33,334 bases of DNA from Acidobacteriaceae bacterium. GTDB lineage: Bacteria; Acidobacteriota; Terriglobia; Terriglobales; Acidobacteriaceae. A model generated the notes under the pieces. The model did no database searches, was not told where the DNA came from, and saw only the letters and a list, made by a program, of their open reading frames with translations. The translations under genes were made by a program, and so were the position numbers. Numbering within the stretch: position 1 is the first letter of the stretch; every line of letters starts with the position of its first letter. Positions 23,426 to 32,251 of the stretch are shown here, in pieces. The stretch spans positions 17,813 to 51,146 of the forward strand of contig PKVZ01000071.1 of assembly GCA_003131635.1 (NCBI GenBank). The letters are read 5' to 3'.

Positions 23426-23535
23426 GTTTTGATAATGCAGTATGCTTGCCGAGAATCTAGACGGGTATTCGTTTCGCAGCGGAAAATTGGCTCATGACAT
23501 CCCTGTTCGCGGGATTAACTCCTTTCAGCGTGCGA

Positions 23536-24312
23536 CTAAAGGAATTCGCGAATATGGTTGTGAGCCGCCTGAGTCTGATCCGTAAGAAACAGATGACTCG
23601 CATGATCGAGCAAAACCAGCTTTGCGCCGGGAATACGCGCCGCAATCAATTCCCCGTTGCCGGGTGGCACCAGCGCATCCGACTTTCCGTGGATAACCAG
23701 CGTCGGCGCCGTGATCTGCGCGATACGACTGTATGCCTCCCACGCCAGAATTCCCTGCAGTTGAGCGGTGTAGCCTTCCTGCGAAGGCAGGCATTGCCGG
23801 CGCAAGGTCACATCTTCCTCAATTTTCTCTCGCGGCGTATCCGCATCGTAGATGTAGGGAAGTATGGCCGCCCGTGCCTGCTCCAGCGACATGTCACGGG
23901 CCATCAGAATGTCGGACACTTTGCGCTCGGCCCGCACTACCGAAGGTCCGCCGGGCGAAGTGCAGCCGAGAATGAGTGAGCGCGTCCGCGCCGGATATTG
24001 CAGAGCGAATTCTTGTGCAACCATGCCTCCCATCGAGACTCCGAAAACGTGAGCGTTGGAAACTCCGGCTGCGTCCAGAACCGCGGCCGCGTCCGATGCC
24101 ATAGTGGAAATTGAATACGGGCCGGAGGGAACGTCGCTCAATCCCACGCCTCGATTGTCCAGCGCCACCGTGCGGAAGTCTTGTGCAAGCATCGGTCGCG
24201 TGCGGTGCCACAGGCTCGAGGGGTATCCCAGGCCCATGATCAGCAGAACCGGTTCCCCTCGCCCTTGTTCGTCCCAATAAAGCTTTGTTCCTTGATTCTG
24301 AACGAATGACAT
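23536..24312 (-). CDS. Alpha/beta-fold hydrolase
   Basis: 258 residues from ATG 24312 (MSFVQNQGTKLYWDEQGRGEPVLLIMGLGYPSSLW). The triad is readable: nucleophile Ser93 in FGVSMGGM, the acid Asp in IHGKSDALVP and His in LLDHASHLF. The oxyanion element is MGLGYP. DNRGVGLSD is typical of the 3-oxoadipate enol-lactonase/haloperoxidase-like branch, but the branch does not fix the substrate; esters, lactones or thioesters are possible. It starts 14 bp past the stop of the long acyl-CoA dehydrogenase gene at 24326-26095 and is probably co-transcribed with it. A role in releasing or opening an acyl intermediate is inference from context. Confidence 0.92.
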   Translation of the reverse strand: MSFVQNQGTKLYWDEQGRGEPVLLIMGLGYPSSLWHRTRPMLAQDFRTVALDNRGVGLSDVPSGPYSISTMASDAAAVLDAAGVSNAHVFGVSMGGMVAQEFALQYPARTRSLILGCTSPGGPSVVRAERKVSDILMARDMSLEQARAAILPYIYDADTPREKIEEDVTLRRQCLPSQEGYTAQLQGILAWEAYSRIAQITAPTLVIHGKSDALVPPGNGELIAARIPGAKLVLLDHASHLFLTDQTQAAHNHIREFL

Positions 24313-24325
24313 TGGAGTCTTTCCC

Positions 24326-26095
24326 TCAAACCGTATACTTTTCGCTGGCCAACAACCGCCGCGCAATCTGGCGCCGCAGTTCGATCGAATTCACCGGATC
24401 GTGAGCGCCATATGCGCGCAAACGGGAAAGATTCCAGCGCAGTTCCTCGCCCTGGGAACAGGCGCTCAGCACCGTTCTTGACGCGAGTTCGATTTTGCCG
24501 ATGGCATCACGCAGATACACGGCACAGGCATCCGCCGCGTTCGCTCCGCCACCGGCCGCCGCCAGTTTCCGGCTGCGCAGCAGGCTCGACTCCATGGCAA
24601 ACACTTCCATGATGATGTCAGACATATTCATGATGATCTCCTGCTGCTGTTCGAGCTTCGCGCCGTGCTTCTGGTGTGCGATCCCCAGGGTCAGCAGAGC
24701 AATCTTTTTCGCATTCTGAACCAGGCTCAGTTCCGGATCACCGGCCACTTCCGCAGGTTGCGCTCCGGCTTCTTTCACCGCAGCGCGGGCGGCTTCGAGC
24801 AGAGGCAGAATTCCCCGAGCTGCACGCTTCAATGGCATGCCCGTGATCACCAACCGGTTAATCTCGCTGGTTCCTTCAAATAGACGATTGATCCGCGAAT
24901 CACGATAGGCCCGCTCGACTGCGTAGTCTTTATGGTATCCGTAGCCTCCGTGGATTTGGACTCCCTCATCGACCACGTAGTCCAGCATTTCGCTGACGTA
25001 GACCTTGATCATCGAGCACTCGGCGGCAAATTCCTCGATGGCCTTCAGCTCTTGTGTACCGTCGGACGATTCCGGAGAAGCGACGGGCATTTGATTCTCA
25101 ATCAGCCCAACCACACGCCACGTCATCGACTCCGCCACAAAAATACGGATCGCCATTTCAGCCAACTTATGTTGAATCGCGCCAAACTCGGCAATCGCCG
25201 AGCCGAATGCTTTGCGCTGTTTGGCATACTTTATACAAATAGCGAACACGTTTTTCGCCGCCCCGACCCCCGCCGGTCCCAGCTTCAGCCGTCCAATGTT
25301 GAGGATGTTGAATGCGATCATGTGGCCGCGTCCAATCTCACCCAGCACGTTTTCCACCGGCACCGGGACGTTATCGAGATACACCGCCGTAGTGGAACTG
25401 CCCGTGATACCCATCTTGTGTTCTTCCGCGCCGCTGCTGACGCCGGGAAAATTCCGCTCCACCAGAAATGCGGTAAATTTTTCGCCTCCAACCTTGGCAA
25501 ACACCGTAAACAGATCGGCCGCGCCCCCGTTGGTAATCCACATCTTCTGGCCATTCAAAATGTAGTGCTTGCCATCGGGCGCGAGATCGGCGCGAGTTCG
25601 CGCGGCCAGCGCATCGGACCCCGCCAGTGGCTCGGTGAGCGCATAGGCCGCCAGCATCTCCACTTTGGCCAGCTTCGGCAAATACCTGCGCTTTTGCTCT
25701 GGAGTTCCAAAGTAAACCACCGGCAGCGTGCCGATTCCGGTGTGCGCCGAGTGCCAGCCTCCGTAAGAGCCGTCCTGTCCCATACGCTCGGCCGTTACCA
25801 TCAACGAGGGCAGATCCATGGCCATGCCGCCATACTCCTCCGGAATCGCCATTGCAGTCAGACCCAATTCCACCGATTTGCGCAATACTGCCATCGCAAC
25901 CCCTGGCTTTTTTTCGCGGATCGCTGGAAGATTCGGCTCGACCTCGTTGGCCCAGAATTCGTCCACCATGTGGCCGACAGCGAGATGTTCTTCGCTAAGA
26001 TCTTCCGGGGTGAAGATGTCTTGCGGTGTCGATTCTTCGAGCAGAAATGCAGTTCCTTTTGTCGTCTTGTGCGAGATGTCTGTTAATGTCGTCAT
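24326..26095 (-). CDS. Long (VLCAD/ACAD9-type) acyl-CoA dehydrogenase
   Basis: 589 residues, about 200 more than short ACADs, because of a C-terminal helical extension (about 425-589) as in VLCAD-type and related bacterial enzymes. The start at ATG 26095 begins MTTLTDISHKTTKGTAFLLEE, typical of this family. Key motifs are AYALTEPLAGSDALAART, LNGQKMWITNGG, NIGRLKLGPAGVGAAK, QIHGGYGYHKDYAVERAYRDSRINRLFEGTSEINR, with catalytic base Glu407. It catalyses FAD-dependent alpha,beta-dehydrogenation of acyl-CoA, passing electrons to an electron-transfer flavoprotein not encoded here. The start codon overlaps that of the divergent MaoC gene by two bases, so the promoter must lie inside the MaoC coding sequence. 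The hydrolase gene follows directly. Confidence 0.95.
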   Translation of the reverse strand: MTTLTDISHKTTKGTAFLLEESTPQDIFTPEDLSEEHLAVGHMVDEFWANEVEPNLPAIREKKPGVAMAVLRKSVELGLTAMAIPEEYGGMAMDLPSLMVTAERMGQDGSYGGWHSAHTGIGTLPVVYFGTPEQKRRYLPKLAKVEMLAAYALTEPLAGSDALAARTRADLAPDGKHYILNGQKMWITNGGAADLFTVFAKVGGEKFTAFLVERNFPGVSSGAEEHKMGITGSSTTAVYLDNVPVPVENVLGEIGRGHMIAFNILNIGRLKLGPAGVGAAKNVFAICIKYAKQRKAFGSAIAEFGAIQHKLAEMAIRIFVAESMTWRVVGLIENQMPVASPESSDGTQELKAIEEFAAECSMIKVYVSEMLDYVVDEGVQIHGGYGYHKDYAVERAYRDSRINRLFEGTSEINRLVITGMPLKRAARGILPLLEAARAAVKEAGAQPAEVAGDPELSLVQNAKKIALLTLGIAHQKHGAKLEQQQEIIMNMSDIIMEVFAMESSLLRSRKLAAAGGGANAADACAVYLRDAIGKIELASRTVLSACSQGEELRWNLSRLRAYGAHDPVNSIELRRQIARRLLASEKYTV

Positions 26096-26657
26096 GAAAA
26101 CTCCTATGCCACCTTTTGAGATTGAGAATCTAAATTCCCTGAAACAGTTCGAAGGACGCGATTTCCCCGCAACCGAGTGGTTTGTGATCACGCAGGATCG
26201 CATCCTGAAATTTGCCGACGCCACCGAGGACCGCCAGTGGATTCATGTGAACCCGGAGCGCGCCCAAAGCGAATCGCCCTTCGGCGGCTCCGTTGCCCAT
26301 GGCTTTCTCACTCTTTCGCTCCTGAGTCACTTTCTTAAACAGGCAATCCATATCCGTTCGGGGGTCGCGTTGAGCGTCAACTATGGACTGAATAAGGTTC
26401 GTTTTCCTTCGCCCGTTCGTGCCGGCTCGGCGGTCCGCGCCCGCGTCACCCTGCTTTCGGCGAAGCTGCCGGAAAAAGAATCGCGCGGGTTTATGAAAAA
26501 AGAGTCGGGCGAGTTTATGAAAAAAGAGGTGGGCGAGTTTACGGAAAAAGATTCGCGCGGGTTTCTGGACGCTGCATTCCTCATTCACGTCGCGAGCGAA
26601 TCCGCCGAAAAACCCTGCTGCGTCGCGGAGTGGCTGGTTCGGTATTACCCGGAGTGA
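26094..26657 (+). CDS. MaoC-like (R)-enoyl-CoA hydratase with an internal repeat insertion
   Basis: 187 residues, somewhat longer than the usual 140-160. A hot-dog fold is indicated by ITQDRILKFADATEDRQWIHVNPERA, PFGGSVAHGFLTLSLLSHFL and LNKVRFPSPVRAGSAVRARVTL. The catalytic dyad is Asp46 and His51 of the FADATEDRQWIH hydratase motif. It should hydrate trans-2-enoyl-CoA to the (R)-3-hydroxy form. Residues 127-158 are four near-identical eight-residue units of the type (K/E)KESRGFM/KKESGEFM inserted before the late strand LDAAFLIHVASE, an unusual expansion. ATG 26094 is chosen; ATG 26106 is an alternative. The start overlaps the divergent dehydrogenase start. The gene is convergent to the kinase gene with an 8-bp gap. 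Confidence 0.92.
   Translation: MKTPMPPFEIENLNSLKQFEGRDFPATEWFVITQDRILKFADATEDRQWIHVNPERAQSESPFGGSVAHGFLTLSLLSHFLKQAIHIRSGVALSVNYGLNKVRFPSPVRAGSAVRARVTLLSAKLPEKESRGFMKKESGEFMKKEVGEFTEKDSRGFLDAAFLIHVASESAEKPCCVAEWLVRYYPE
26472..26567 (+). repeat. Four 24-bp in-frame tandem repeats inside the MaoC gene
   Basis: Units start at 26472, 26496, 26520 and 26544. Each fits RAAAAAGA-TCG-GCG-GTTT-TG with few changes. Units 1 and 4 share GAAAAAGA-TCGCGCGGGTTT; units 2 and 3 share AAAAAAGAG-GGGCGAGTTT. All are in frame. Confidence 0.95.
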
Positions 26658-26665
26658 TCGTTGCT

Positions 26666-27730
26666 TCATATCGTCCCGCTTTCCGCGCCCTGCCATGAAG
26701 CACGCAGCAAGGTATGGATTCTCTGCGGCATGGCCGCGAAACGTTCGTCCTGGGTAAGCCCTTGCGCGTAACGGTAGTAAATCTGCTGAATGATGACGGC
26801 GACTTTGAAGCGGGCAAAAGTCAGATAGAAATTCATGTCGCTGGCATCGCAGCCCGTGGCTGCCGCATAGCGCTCGACCAATTGTGCGCGCGTCAGTGTG
26901 CCCGGCAGCGTAGTCGGCGCGCTCCGAATTTCCTGAACTTCTTCAGCATCTTGCGGATCAACCCAATATGCCAGGGCAGTCCCCATGTCCGTCAGCGGAT
27001 CTCCCAGCGTGCACATCTCCCAATCTAAAACCCCCACGATCCTGGTCGCATCACTCGGGTCGAGCACTACATTGTCATACTTGTAATCGTTGTGAATCAG
27101 TGCGGTTTGATGGCTCACCGGAATTCGCTGCACCAGCCAGGCGGAAATGCGTTCGACCTCGGGCAGGTCGTGCGTTTTCGAATTATGGTAGCGTTCGATC
27201 CAACCTTTGACCTGGCGTTCAAGATAGCCCTGTGGTTTGCCCAGATCGCCAAGCCCAATCGCGGCGTAATCGACACTGTGGAGACGCACCAGGTTATCGA
27301 GAAACGCTTCGCTTAATTTCTGTGCGGTCTCCGCCGGAAAGGGCACATCCGTGGGCGGGTCGCGGCGAATGATCATTCCGCGAATCGGCTCCATCAGGTA
27401 GAAAGGCGCATTGAGAATCGAAAGATCGTCGCAATAAAGGATCGCCTTCGGCGCCACAGGATAAGCGGCGTGTAGTTTGGACAGCACGCGATACTCTCGC
27501 GACATGTCATGTGCCGTCCGCACTTTGCTGCCAAAAGGCGGGCGCCGCAGCACCACTTCCCGGCTCCCCAGCCGCACCATGTAAGTCAAATTGGAATGGC
27601 CGCTGGGAAATTGTTCGATCGAAACCGGTCCGCTGTGAGCGAAGTGACCGCGCAGAAATGGAACTAGACGGGCGAGATCAAGTTCTTCGCCGGCCCTCAC
27701 CGTTCCCGCTTGATCGCAGAACGCCACCAT
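26666..27730 (-). CDS. APH-fold acyl-CoA kinase, ACAD10/11 N-domain / LvaA type
   Basis: 354 residues from ATG 27730, which has AGGAC about nine bases upstream; a TTG at 27757 is possible but would overlap the preceding gene. It is a phosphotransferase of the aminoglycoside/choline kinase fold. LIHNDYKYDNVVLD supplies catalytic Asp215 and metal-binding Asn220. GVLDWEMCTLGDPLTDMG supplies the second acidic motif (Asp236). FPSGHSNLTYMVRLG is the nucleotide loop and VVLRRPP carries the ATP-contact positive residue. The pattern is that of the kinase half of ACAD10/ACAD11 and of P. putida LvaA, which phosphorylate 4-hydroxyacyl-CoA. It is the last gene of the ligase/FadB operon, 20 bp after the phosphatase-fold gene. 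Confidence 0.92.
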   Translation of the reverse strand: MVAFCDQAGTVRAGEELDLARLVPFLRGHFAHSGPVSIEQFPSGHSNLTYMVRLGSREVVLRRPPFGSKVRTAHDMSREYRVLSKLHAAYPVAPKAILYCDDLSILNAPFYLMEPIRGMIIRRDPPTDVPFPAETAQKLSEAFLDNLVRLHSVDYAAIGLGDLGKPQGYLERQVKGWIERYHNSKTHDLPEVERISAWLVQRIPVSHQTALIHNDYKYDNVVLDPSDATRIVGVLDWEMCTLGDPLTDMGTALAYWVDPQDAEEVQEIRSAPTTLPGTLTRAQLVERYAAATGCDASDMNFYLTFARFKVAVIIQQIYYRYAQGLTQDERFAAMPQRIHTLLRASWQGAESGTI

Positions 27731-27750
27731 ACTCGCAAGTCCTGTATCGG

Positions 27751-28470
27751 CTACCAATACGTCAGCATTGAATCCTCATCGAGATGCGGGTGGGCATTGA
27801 ACGCGCTCAGCGCCAATCTCTCGCCCGACGCACGAAACTCGCTGAACGAAGCGTTGCGCGACATCCAGGACATCTGCAGCGTGTCCTCCGGAGACAGATG
27901 CAGCGCGCAGCGCACGGCCGCCCCAATCGGTCCCGCGGAAGTGAAGATCACCGCGCTCGCCGCCGGAGTAATACCGCGCATCACTTGCACCACCCCGCGT
28001 TCCACCCGCAAACAGAACTCATGCCAGGATTCAATGCCGTCCGCGGCAGTCTCCCCCGCCACCCACTTGCCGGTTACTGCCTCGAACAGTTTTTGAAAAG
28101 TCCTGCGCCGCTCTCCGGGCTCGCAGGCGCTCTCATGCGCGCTGCTCAGTTCGCTAATCCCGGAGTCCACTTGCCTTAATTGTGGAAGGCACGTGCGCAT
28201 CACGGCCTCGGCTTGATATTCATCGAATTCGCTCATCACCGCGATCTCCGGAAAACTATGACCCGCGTTGCGAAAGACTTCGGCCACGATCCGCGCCGTC
28301 TCCTGTTGCCGCAAACGCGGGCCCGCGTAAGCGTTGTGAAAAATCATGCCCCGCCGCAACCAGTACTTTCCCAGCAATCTGGCTTGCGCCTCGCCGTTCG
28401 CACACAACTTGTCGTAATCCGCCTCCAGAAAAGACGCTTGCCCGTGGCGCACCAACGTGATGTGCTTCAT
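27751..28470 (-). CDS. Histidine-phosphatase-fold protein lacking the second catalytic His
   Basis: 239 residues. It begins with the phosphoglycerate-mutase-like signature LVRHGQAS (phospho-acceptor His8 or His9 by numbering), followed by AGPRLRQQETARI with the pocket Arg, and EFDEYQAEA. The strand that usually carries the second His (SHGG) reads VIFTSAGPIGAAV, so that His is missing. The related group seen next to ACAD11-type kinases often has TSGGP here, from memory. Activity as a phosphatase or mutase is therefore uncertain; it may act in a modified way or bind the phosphorylated intermediate. ATG 28470 overlaps the stop of the FadB-like gene (ATGA), showing tight coupling, and the kinase gene follows after 20 bp. 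Confidence 0.88.
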   Translation of the reverse strand: MKHITLVRHGQASFLEADYDKLCANGEAQARLLGKYWLRRGMIFHNAYAGPRLRQQETARIVAEVFRNAGHSFPEIAVMSEFDEYQAEAVMRTCLPQLRQVDSGISELSSAHESACEPGERRRTFQKLFEAVTGKWVAGETAADGIESWHEFCLRVERGVVQVMRGITPAASAVIFTSAGPIGAAVRCALHLSPEDTLQMSWMSRNASFSEFRASGERLALSAFNAHPHLDEDSMLTYW

Positions 28471-30614
28471 GCCGAATTCGTCCGCTCCAACAACCCGGTC
28501 GTACCCTGCTCCTTGTCAAACTCGGCAAAAGTTTTGCCCGCTTCCGCCAGGCGCTTTAGCAGAGGAGCCGGCGCCCACGCTTCTCCGTGTAGTTGGTGGA
28601 ATTCGCAAACGCGTTGGTAAACGTTTTGCAATCCCACCGTGTCGGCGTGCCACATGGGGCCGCCTCGATAAGGTCGAAAGCCATAACCGTTGAGGTAGAT
28701 GATGTCGATGTCGACCGCGCGCAGCGCGTATCCTTCTTCGAGAATGCGCGCGCCCTCGTTGACCAGCGCATAGATGCAACGATCGACGATCTCCGCGGCG
28801 GAAATTTGCCGCTGCGGGATTCCGGCCTCTGCGCTCCACTGCCGCACCAGGGCGGCGACTTCGGGATCCGCGCTCGCACGGCGGTTCTCGTCGTATCGAT
28901 ACCATCCTTTCATCGTTTTCTGGCCGTAGCGCCCCAGTTCGCAAAGACGGTCTTCGGCAAAGGGCTGGCGGATTCCGGGTTTTTCCAGGTGCCTGTACTC
29001 TTGGCGAATGCGCCAGCCCACATCGAGACCCGCCAAATCGCCCGTCGCTAGCGGGCCCATGGCATTTCCAAAATCGAAGAGCGCCTTATCCACGGCTTCT
29101 ACATCCGCTCCTTCTTCCACGAGAAATTGCGCTTCGCGCCGATACGGGCCGAACATGCGGTTACCAACAAAACCGCGGCAGTTCCCTACCAGCACTCCGA
29201 TCTTGCCCAGCTTTCTGGAGAGTTGCATGCAAGTGGCGACCACTTCTTTGCTCGATTTTTTTCCGCGCACAATTTCAAGCAAGCGCATTACATTGGCCGG
29301 ACTGAAGAAGTGGGTTCCGATCACAGCTTCCGGCCGCGACGTGGCTGCGCCGATTTCGTCGATGTTCAGCGTCGAGGTGTTGCTCGCCAGAATTGCTCCC
29401 CGCTTACACGCTTGGTCCAAATCCGCAAACACACTTTTCTTCAGTGCCATGCCTTCGAAAACCGCCTCCACCACCATGTCCACATCGGAGAACGCATCGT
29501 AGGTGAGCACGGGCGTGATCAGCCACAGGCGCTCATCCATGAACTCCTGGGTGAAGCGCCCACGCTGCACCGAACTGGCGTAGTTCTTGCGGATCTTCCC
29601 CATGCCCAGATCAAGCGCCGCTTCATCCAGATCCTTGAGCAGCACCGGAATGCCGGCGTTGGCAAACACCATGGCGATGCCTCCGCCCATGGTTCCGGAA
29701 CCAACCACTGCGACTCGGTTCACCGGCATCAGCGGAGTTTGTTTCGGAATGTCAGGAATCTTCCCCACCTCGCGCTCGCCAAAGAATACATGGATGAGCG
29801 CCTTCGACTGATCGGAGAAAAGACAGTCGGTGAAAAGTTTCTGTTCGGCCTGGCAGCCTGCTTCAAACGATAAGCGAGTCGCGGCTTCCACCGCCTCGAT
29901 CGCCGCTAGCGGAGCTTTCATGCCTCGTTGTTTTTTGTGAGCGGCGTCGCGGGCCGCGGAAAAAATCGCGCCGTTGTCCGCTATAGTTCCCAGCTTCTCT
30001 GTTCGCTCTCGCGTCTTCGGAGCAGGCTTCTCTGCGATTTCGCGCGCGAACACCACTGCGCCCGAGAGTAGGTCCCCCTCGATCAAACGATCAATCAGTC
30101 CAAGCGCGGCAGCATCCCGCGCCGAAACCGGCTTGCCCTCGGCACACATCTCCACTGCCTTGGCGACGCCCACAAGCCGCGGCAAACGCTGGGTTCCGCC
30201 GGCTCCGGGAATAATTCCCAGTTTCACTTCCGGCTGGCCAACCTGCGCCGTGGGGGCTGCCACCCGGTAGTGGCCGGCCATGGCCAGTTCCAGTCCGCCC
30301 CCAAAAGCCGTGCCGTGAATCGCCATCACCACTGGCTTGCCGCTCTCTTCGAGGTGAAGCAGAAGTGGTAACAGTGTTCTACGGGGTGAGGCGCCGGAAG
30401 TCATCTTGCCGAATTCCCTTATGTCGGCGCCGGCGACAAACGTACGGCCAGCACCGATTACGACCGCGGCTCTGATGGCATTGTCGGCATTCACCTGATC
30501 GATCGCCGCCCAGATTCCCTCCGGCACTCCGGGACTGAGCGCGTTCACCGGTGGATTGTCGATCGTGATTACTGCGACATCGTTGTCTTTGTTGATTTTG
30601 ACAAGGTCGTTCAT
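28467..30614 (-). CDS. FadB/FadJ-like enoyl-CoA hydratase / 3-hydroxyacyl-CoA dehydrogenase fusion
   Basis: 715 residues from ATG 30614 ([27 protein letters not shown]). The extra open sequence up to 30767 overlaps the ligase gene and is not used. Residues 1-200 are a crotonase: [21 protein letters not shown] with Glu109 and [21 protein letters not shown] with Glu129, both catalytic glutamates. Residues about 297-480 are the NAD-binding domain ([21 protein letters not shown]) with catalytic His435 in [18 protein letters not shown]. Two C-terminal dehydrogenase domains follow ([49 protein letters not shown]). It performs hydration and NAD-dependent oxidation in beta-oxidation. A thiolase is not in the window. 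It is 44 bp after the ligase gene and overlaps the next gene by four bases. Confidence 0.96.
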   Translation of the reverse strand: MNDLVKINKDNDVAVITIDNPPVNALSPGVPEGIWAAIDQVNADNAIRAAVVIGAGRTFVAGADIREFGKMTSGASPRRTLLPLLLHLEESGKPVVMAIHGTAFGGGLELAMAGHYRVAAPTAQVGQPEVKLGIIPGAGGTQRLPRLVGVAKAVEMCAEGKPVSARDAAALGLIDRLIEGDLLSGAVVFAREIAEKPAPKTRERTEKLGTIADNGAIFSAARDAAHKKQRGMKAPLAAIEAVEAATRLSFEAGCQAEQKLFTDCLFSDQSKALIHVFFGEREVGKIPDIPKQTPLMPVNRVAVVGSGTMGGGIAMVFANAGIPVLLKDLDEAALDLGMGKIRKNYASSVQRGRFTQEFMDERLWLITPVLTYDAFSDVDMVVEAVFEGMALKKSVFADLDQACKRGAILASNTSTLNIDEIGAATSRPEAVIGTHFFSPANVMRLLEIVRGKKSSKEVVATCMQLSRKLGKIGVLVGNCRGFVGNRMFGPYRREAQFLVEEGADVEAVDKALFDFGNAMGPLATGDLAGLDVGWRIRQEYRHLEKPGIRQPFAEDRLCELGRYGQKTMKGWYRYDENRRASADPEVAALVRQWSAEAGIPQRQISAAEIVDRCIYALVNEGARILEEGYALRAVDIDIIYLNGYGFRPYRGGPMWHADTVGLQNVYQRVCEFHQLHGEAWAPAPLLKRLAEAGKTFAEFDKEQGTTGLLERTNSA

Positions 30615-30658
30615 CGGCGCTCTCACCAGCTTCCCGAACTCCTGCTCCGGCCACAGCC

Positions 30659-32242
30659 CTAATGAGGAGCAGAATCCGTCAGATACTTTTTTCGCAACTC
30701 CCGCTTCAAGACTTTGCCTGTCGCTGTTCTGGGCAAGCTCTCGCAAAAGTCGATCGATTGCGGACACTTGTAATGCGCCAGACGTGAGCGGCAGAACTCG
30801 ATCAGCTCCGCTTCACTCAGCTTGCATCCTGGCTTGGCCACCACAACGGCTCTCGGCACCTCACCCCATTTCGAGTCGGTCACGGGAATTACGGCGGCTT
30901 CGTAAACGCCGGGGTGTGCCGACAGAACTTTTTCAACGTCGAGCGACGAAATATTTTCTCCGCCGCTTACAATGATGTCCTTCTTGCGATCCACGATCAG
31001 GATGTAGCCGTTCTCCGCGATCACGGCCATGTCGCCGGTGTGAAACCATCCGCCCCGCAAAGCTTCCGCCGTGGCTTGCGGCTGTTGCCAATAACCCGCC
31101 ATCACTCCGTCGCTGCGGGCAATGATTTCTCCCATCGTCACCCCGTCGTGCGGCACATCGTTGTCTTTGGCATCGACCACTCGAAGCTCGCATCCCGGAA
31201 AAGCCCAGCCGGTCATGGCTTGCACAACGTACCGCTCCTCCGGCGTGCATTGCATCTCCGGTTTCAGTTCGGCGGTGGAAAGCGAAGGCGAACACTCGGT
31301 CAGTCCGTATCCCGAGAAGCATTTAAATCCCAACGTCTGCTCCGCGTCCCGGATCAAATTCGGAGAAGATGCCGCGCCGCCAATCGACGCCCACTCCACA
31401 CTGCTCAAGTCATACTTCGAACGCGCCGGCGACTGCACCAATGCGGCGGCCATAATCGGCACCAGGCTCAGCTGAGTGACGCGCTCTCGTTCCACCAGTC
31501 GGAATATTTCCTCCGGCACAAAGCGCGGAAGCATGACATGCGTCCCTCCCACCATCGTGACCGTATGGGCCGCTCCCCAACCGTTGGCGTGAAACAAAGG
31601 GATGGTGTGCAGCACCACGTGGTCATTAGCGATGTGGTAATGCAATGCGATGTTCATCGCATACAGGTGCACGTTGCGGTGCGTGAGCATCACACCTTTC
31701 GGGCTGGCGCTGGTTCCGCTGGTGTAGAACATTTCTGCCACGGAGTTTTCGTCGAACGCCATCAATTCCTCCCGGTAAGGGGCGGCTGAGGCCAGCATCT
31801 GCTCGTAAGTCTGACCGGAAAGCCAGGCCGCTTGCGGAGTTCCATCCATCTGGTGGAACGCGATCACCGTCGGCAGCTCCCGCCGAAACGTATCCACCAG
31901 GCCAGCAAACTCTTCTTCCAGGAACAGCACCGCCGCACCCGAATCGTTCAGAATGTAAGCCAGCTCTAGACCTGACAGGCGGATATTGAGCGGAAGCAAA
32001 ATGCAGCCCGCCTCGAGAACTCCGTAATAAGCTTCGAGCAGGCGATGGCAGTTCAGACTAAGAAACGCAATGCGATCGCCAGGCTTCACTCCGGCGCGGC
32101 GCAGCGCGCCCGCCAAACGCGCTACACGATCGCCAAACTCGGCGTAGGTAAACCGGTGTTCCTGGCACACTACGGCCGTCTTCCGGGGAAACTGCAACTC
32201 CGAATAGCGCAGAAAACGGACCGGTGTCAGTGGCAAGTTCAT
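30659..32242 (-). CDS. AMP-forming acyl-CoA ligase (fatty-acid type)
   Basis: 527 residues of the ANL adenylate-forming superfamily. Motifs in order: FYTSGTSASPKGVMLTH (phosphate loop), IPLFHANGWG, SGYGLTECSP, GWFHTGDMAVIAENGYILIVDRKKDIIVSGGENIS (the hinge and A8 motif) and RTATGKVLKREL with the catalytic Lys of the C-domain. It activates a carboxylic acid to acyl-CoA via acyl-AMP; chain length cannot be read, though the family includes medium- and long-chain and LvaE-type ligases. It is the second gene of the operon, 9 bp after the SDR, and would supply acyl-CoA to the FadB-like enzyme that follows. Confidence 0.95.
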   Translation of the reverse strand: MNLPLTPVRFLRYSELQFPRKTAVVCQEHRFTYAEFGDRVARLAGALRRAGVKPGDRIAFLSLNCHRLLEAYYGVLEAGCILLPLNIRLSGLELAYILNDSGAAVLFLEEEFAGLVDTFRRELPTVIAFHQMDGTPQAAWLSGQTYEQMLASAAPYREELMAFDENSVAEMFYTSGTSASPKGVMLTHRNVHLYAMNIALHYHIANDHVVLHTIPLFHANGWGAAHTVTMVGGTHVMLPRFVPEEIFRLVERERVTQLSLVPIMAAALVQSPARSKYDLSSVEWASIGGAASSPNLIRDAEQTLGFKCFSGYGLTECSPSLSTAELKPEMQCTPEERYVVQAMTGWAFPGCELRVVDAKDNDVPHDGVTMGEIIARSDGVMAGYWQQPQATAEALRGGWFHTGDMAVIAENGYILIVDRKKDIIVSGGENISSLDVEKVLSAHPGVYEAAVIPVTDSKWGEVPRAVVVAKPGCKLSEAELIEFCRSRLAHYKCPQSIDFCESLPRTATGKVLKRELRKKYLTDSAPH

Positions 32243-32251
32243 GAAATTTTC

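Larger units (their letters stand above)
23159..23535. other. 377-bp leader/promoter region of the TonB-dependent receptor gene
   Basis: No gene is supported. From the gene outward it holds the ribosome site, a CAAAA-type low-complexity tract (23284-23314), a candidate promoter (23390-23418), a palindrome (23409-23425) and the 3' flank of the hydrolase gene. Small open frames over the A-rich tract encode Lys/Thr-rich nonsense and are rejected. Confidence 0.55.

Noticed and set aside
24932-26086. Long plus-strand open frame of 384 codons
   Set aside because: It is antisense to the well-supported acyl-CoA dehydrogenase, Arg/His-rich, and has no recognisable family.
30914-31789. Plus-strand open frame of 291 codons
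   Set aside because: It lies wholly antisense to the acyl-CoA ligase and has no domain-like pattern; GC-rich DNA gives such frames.
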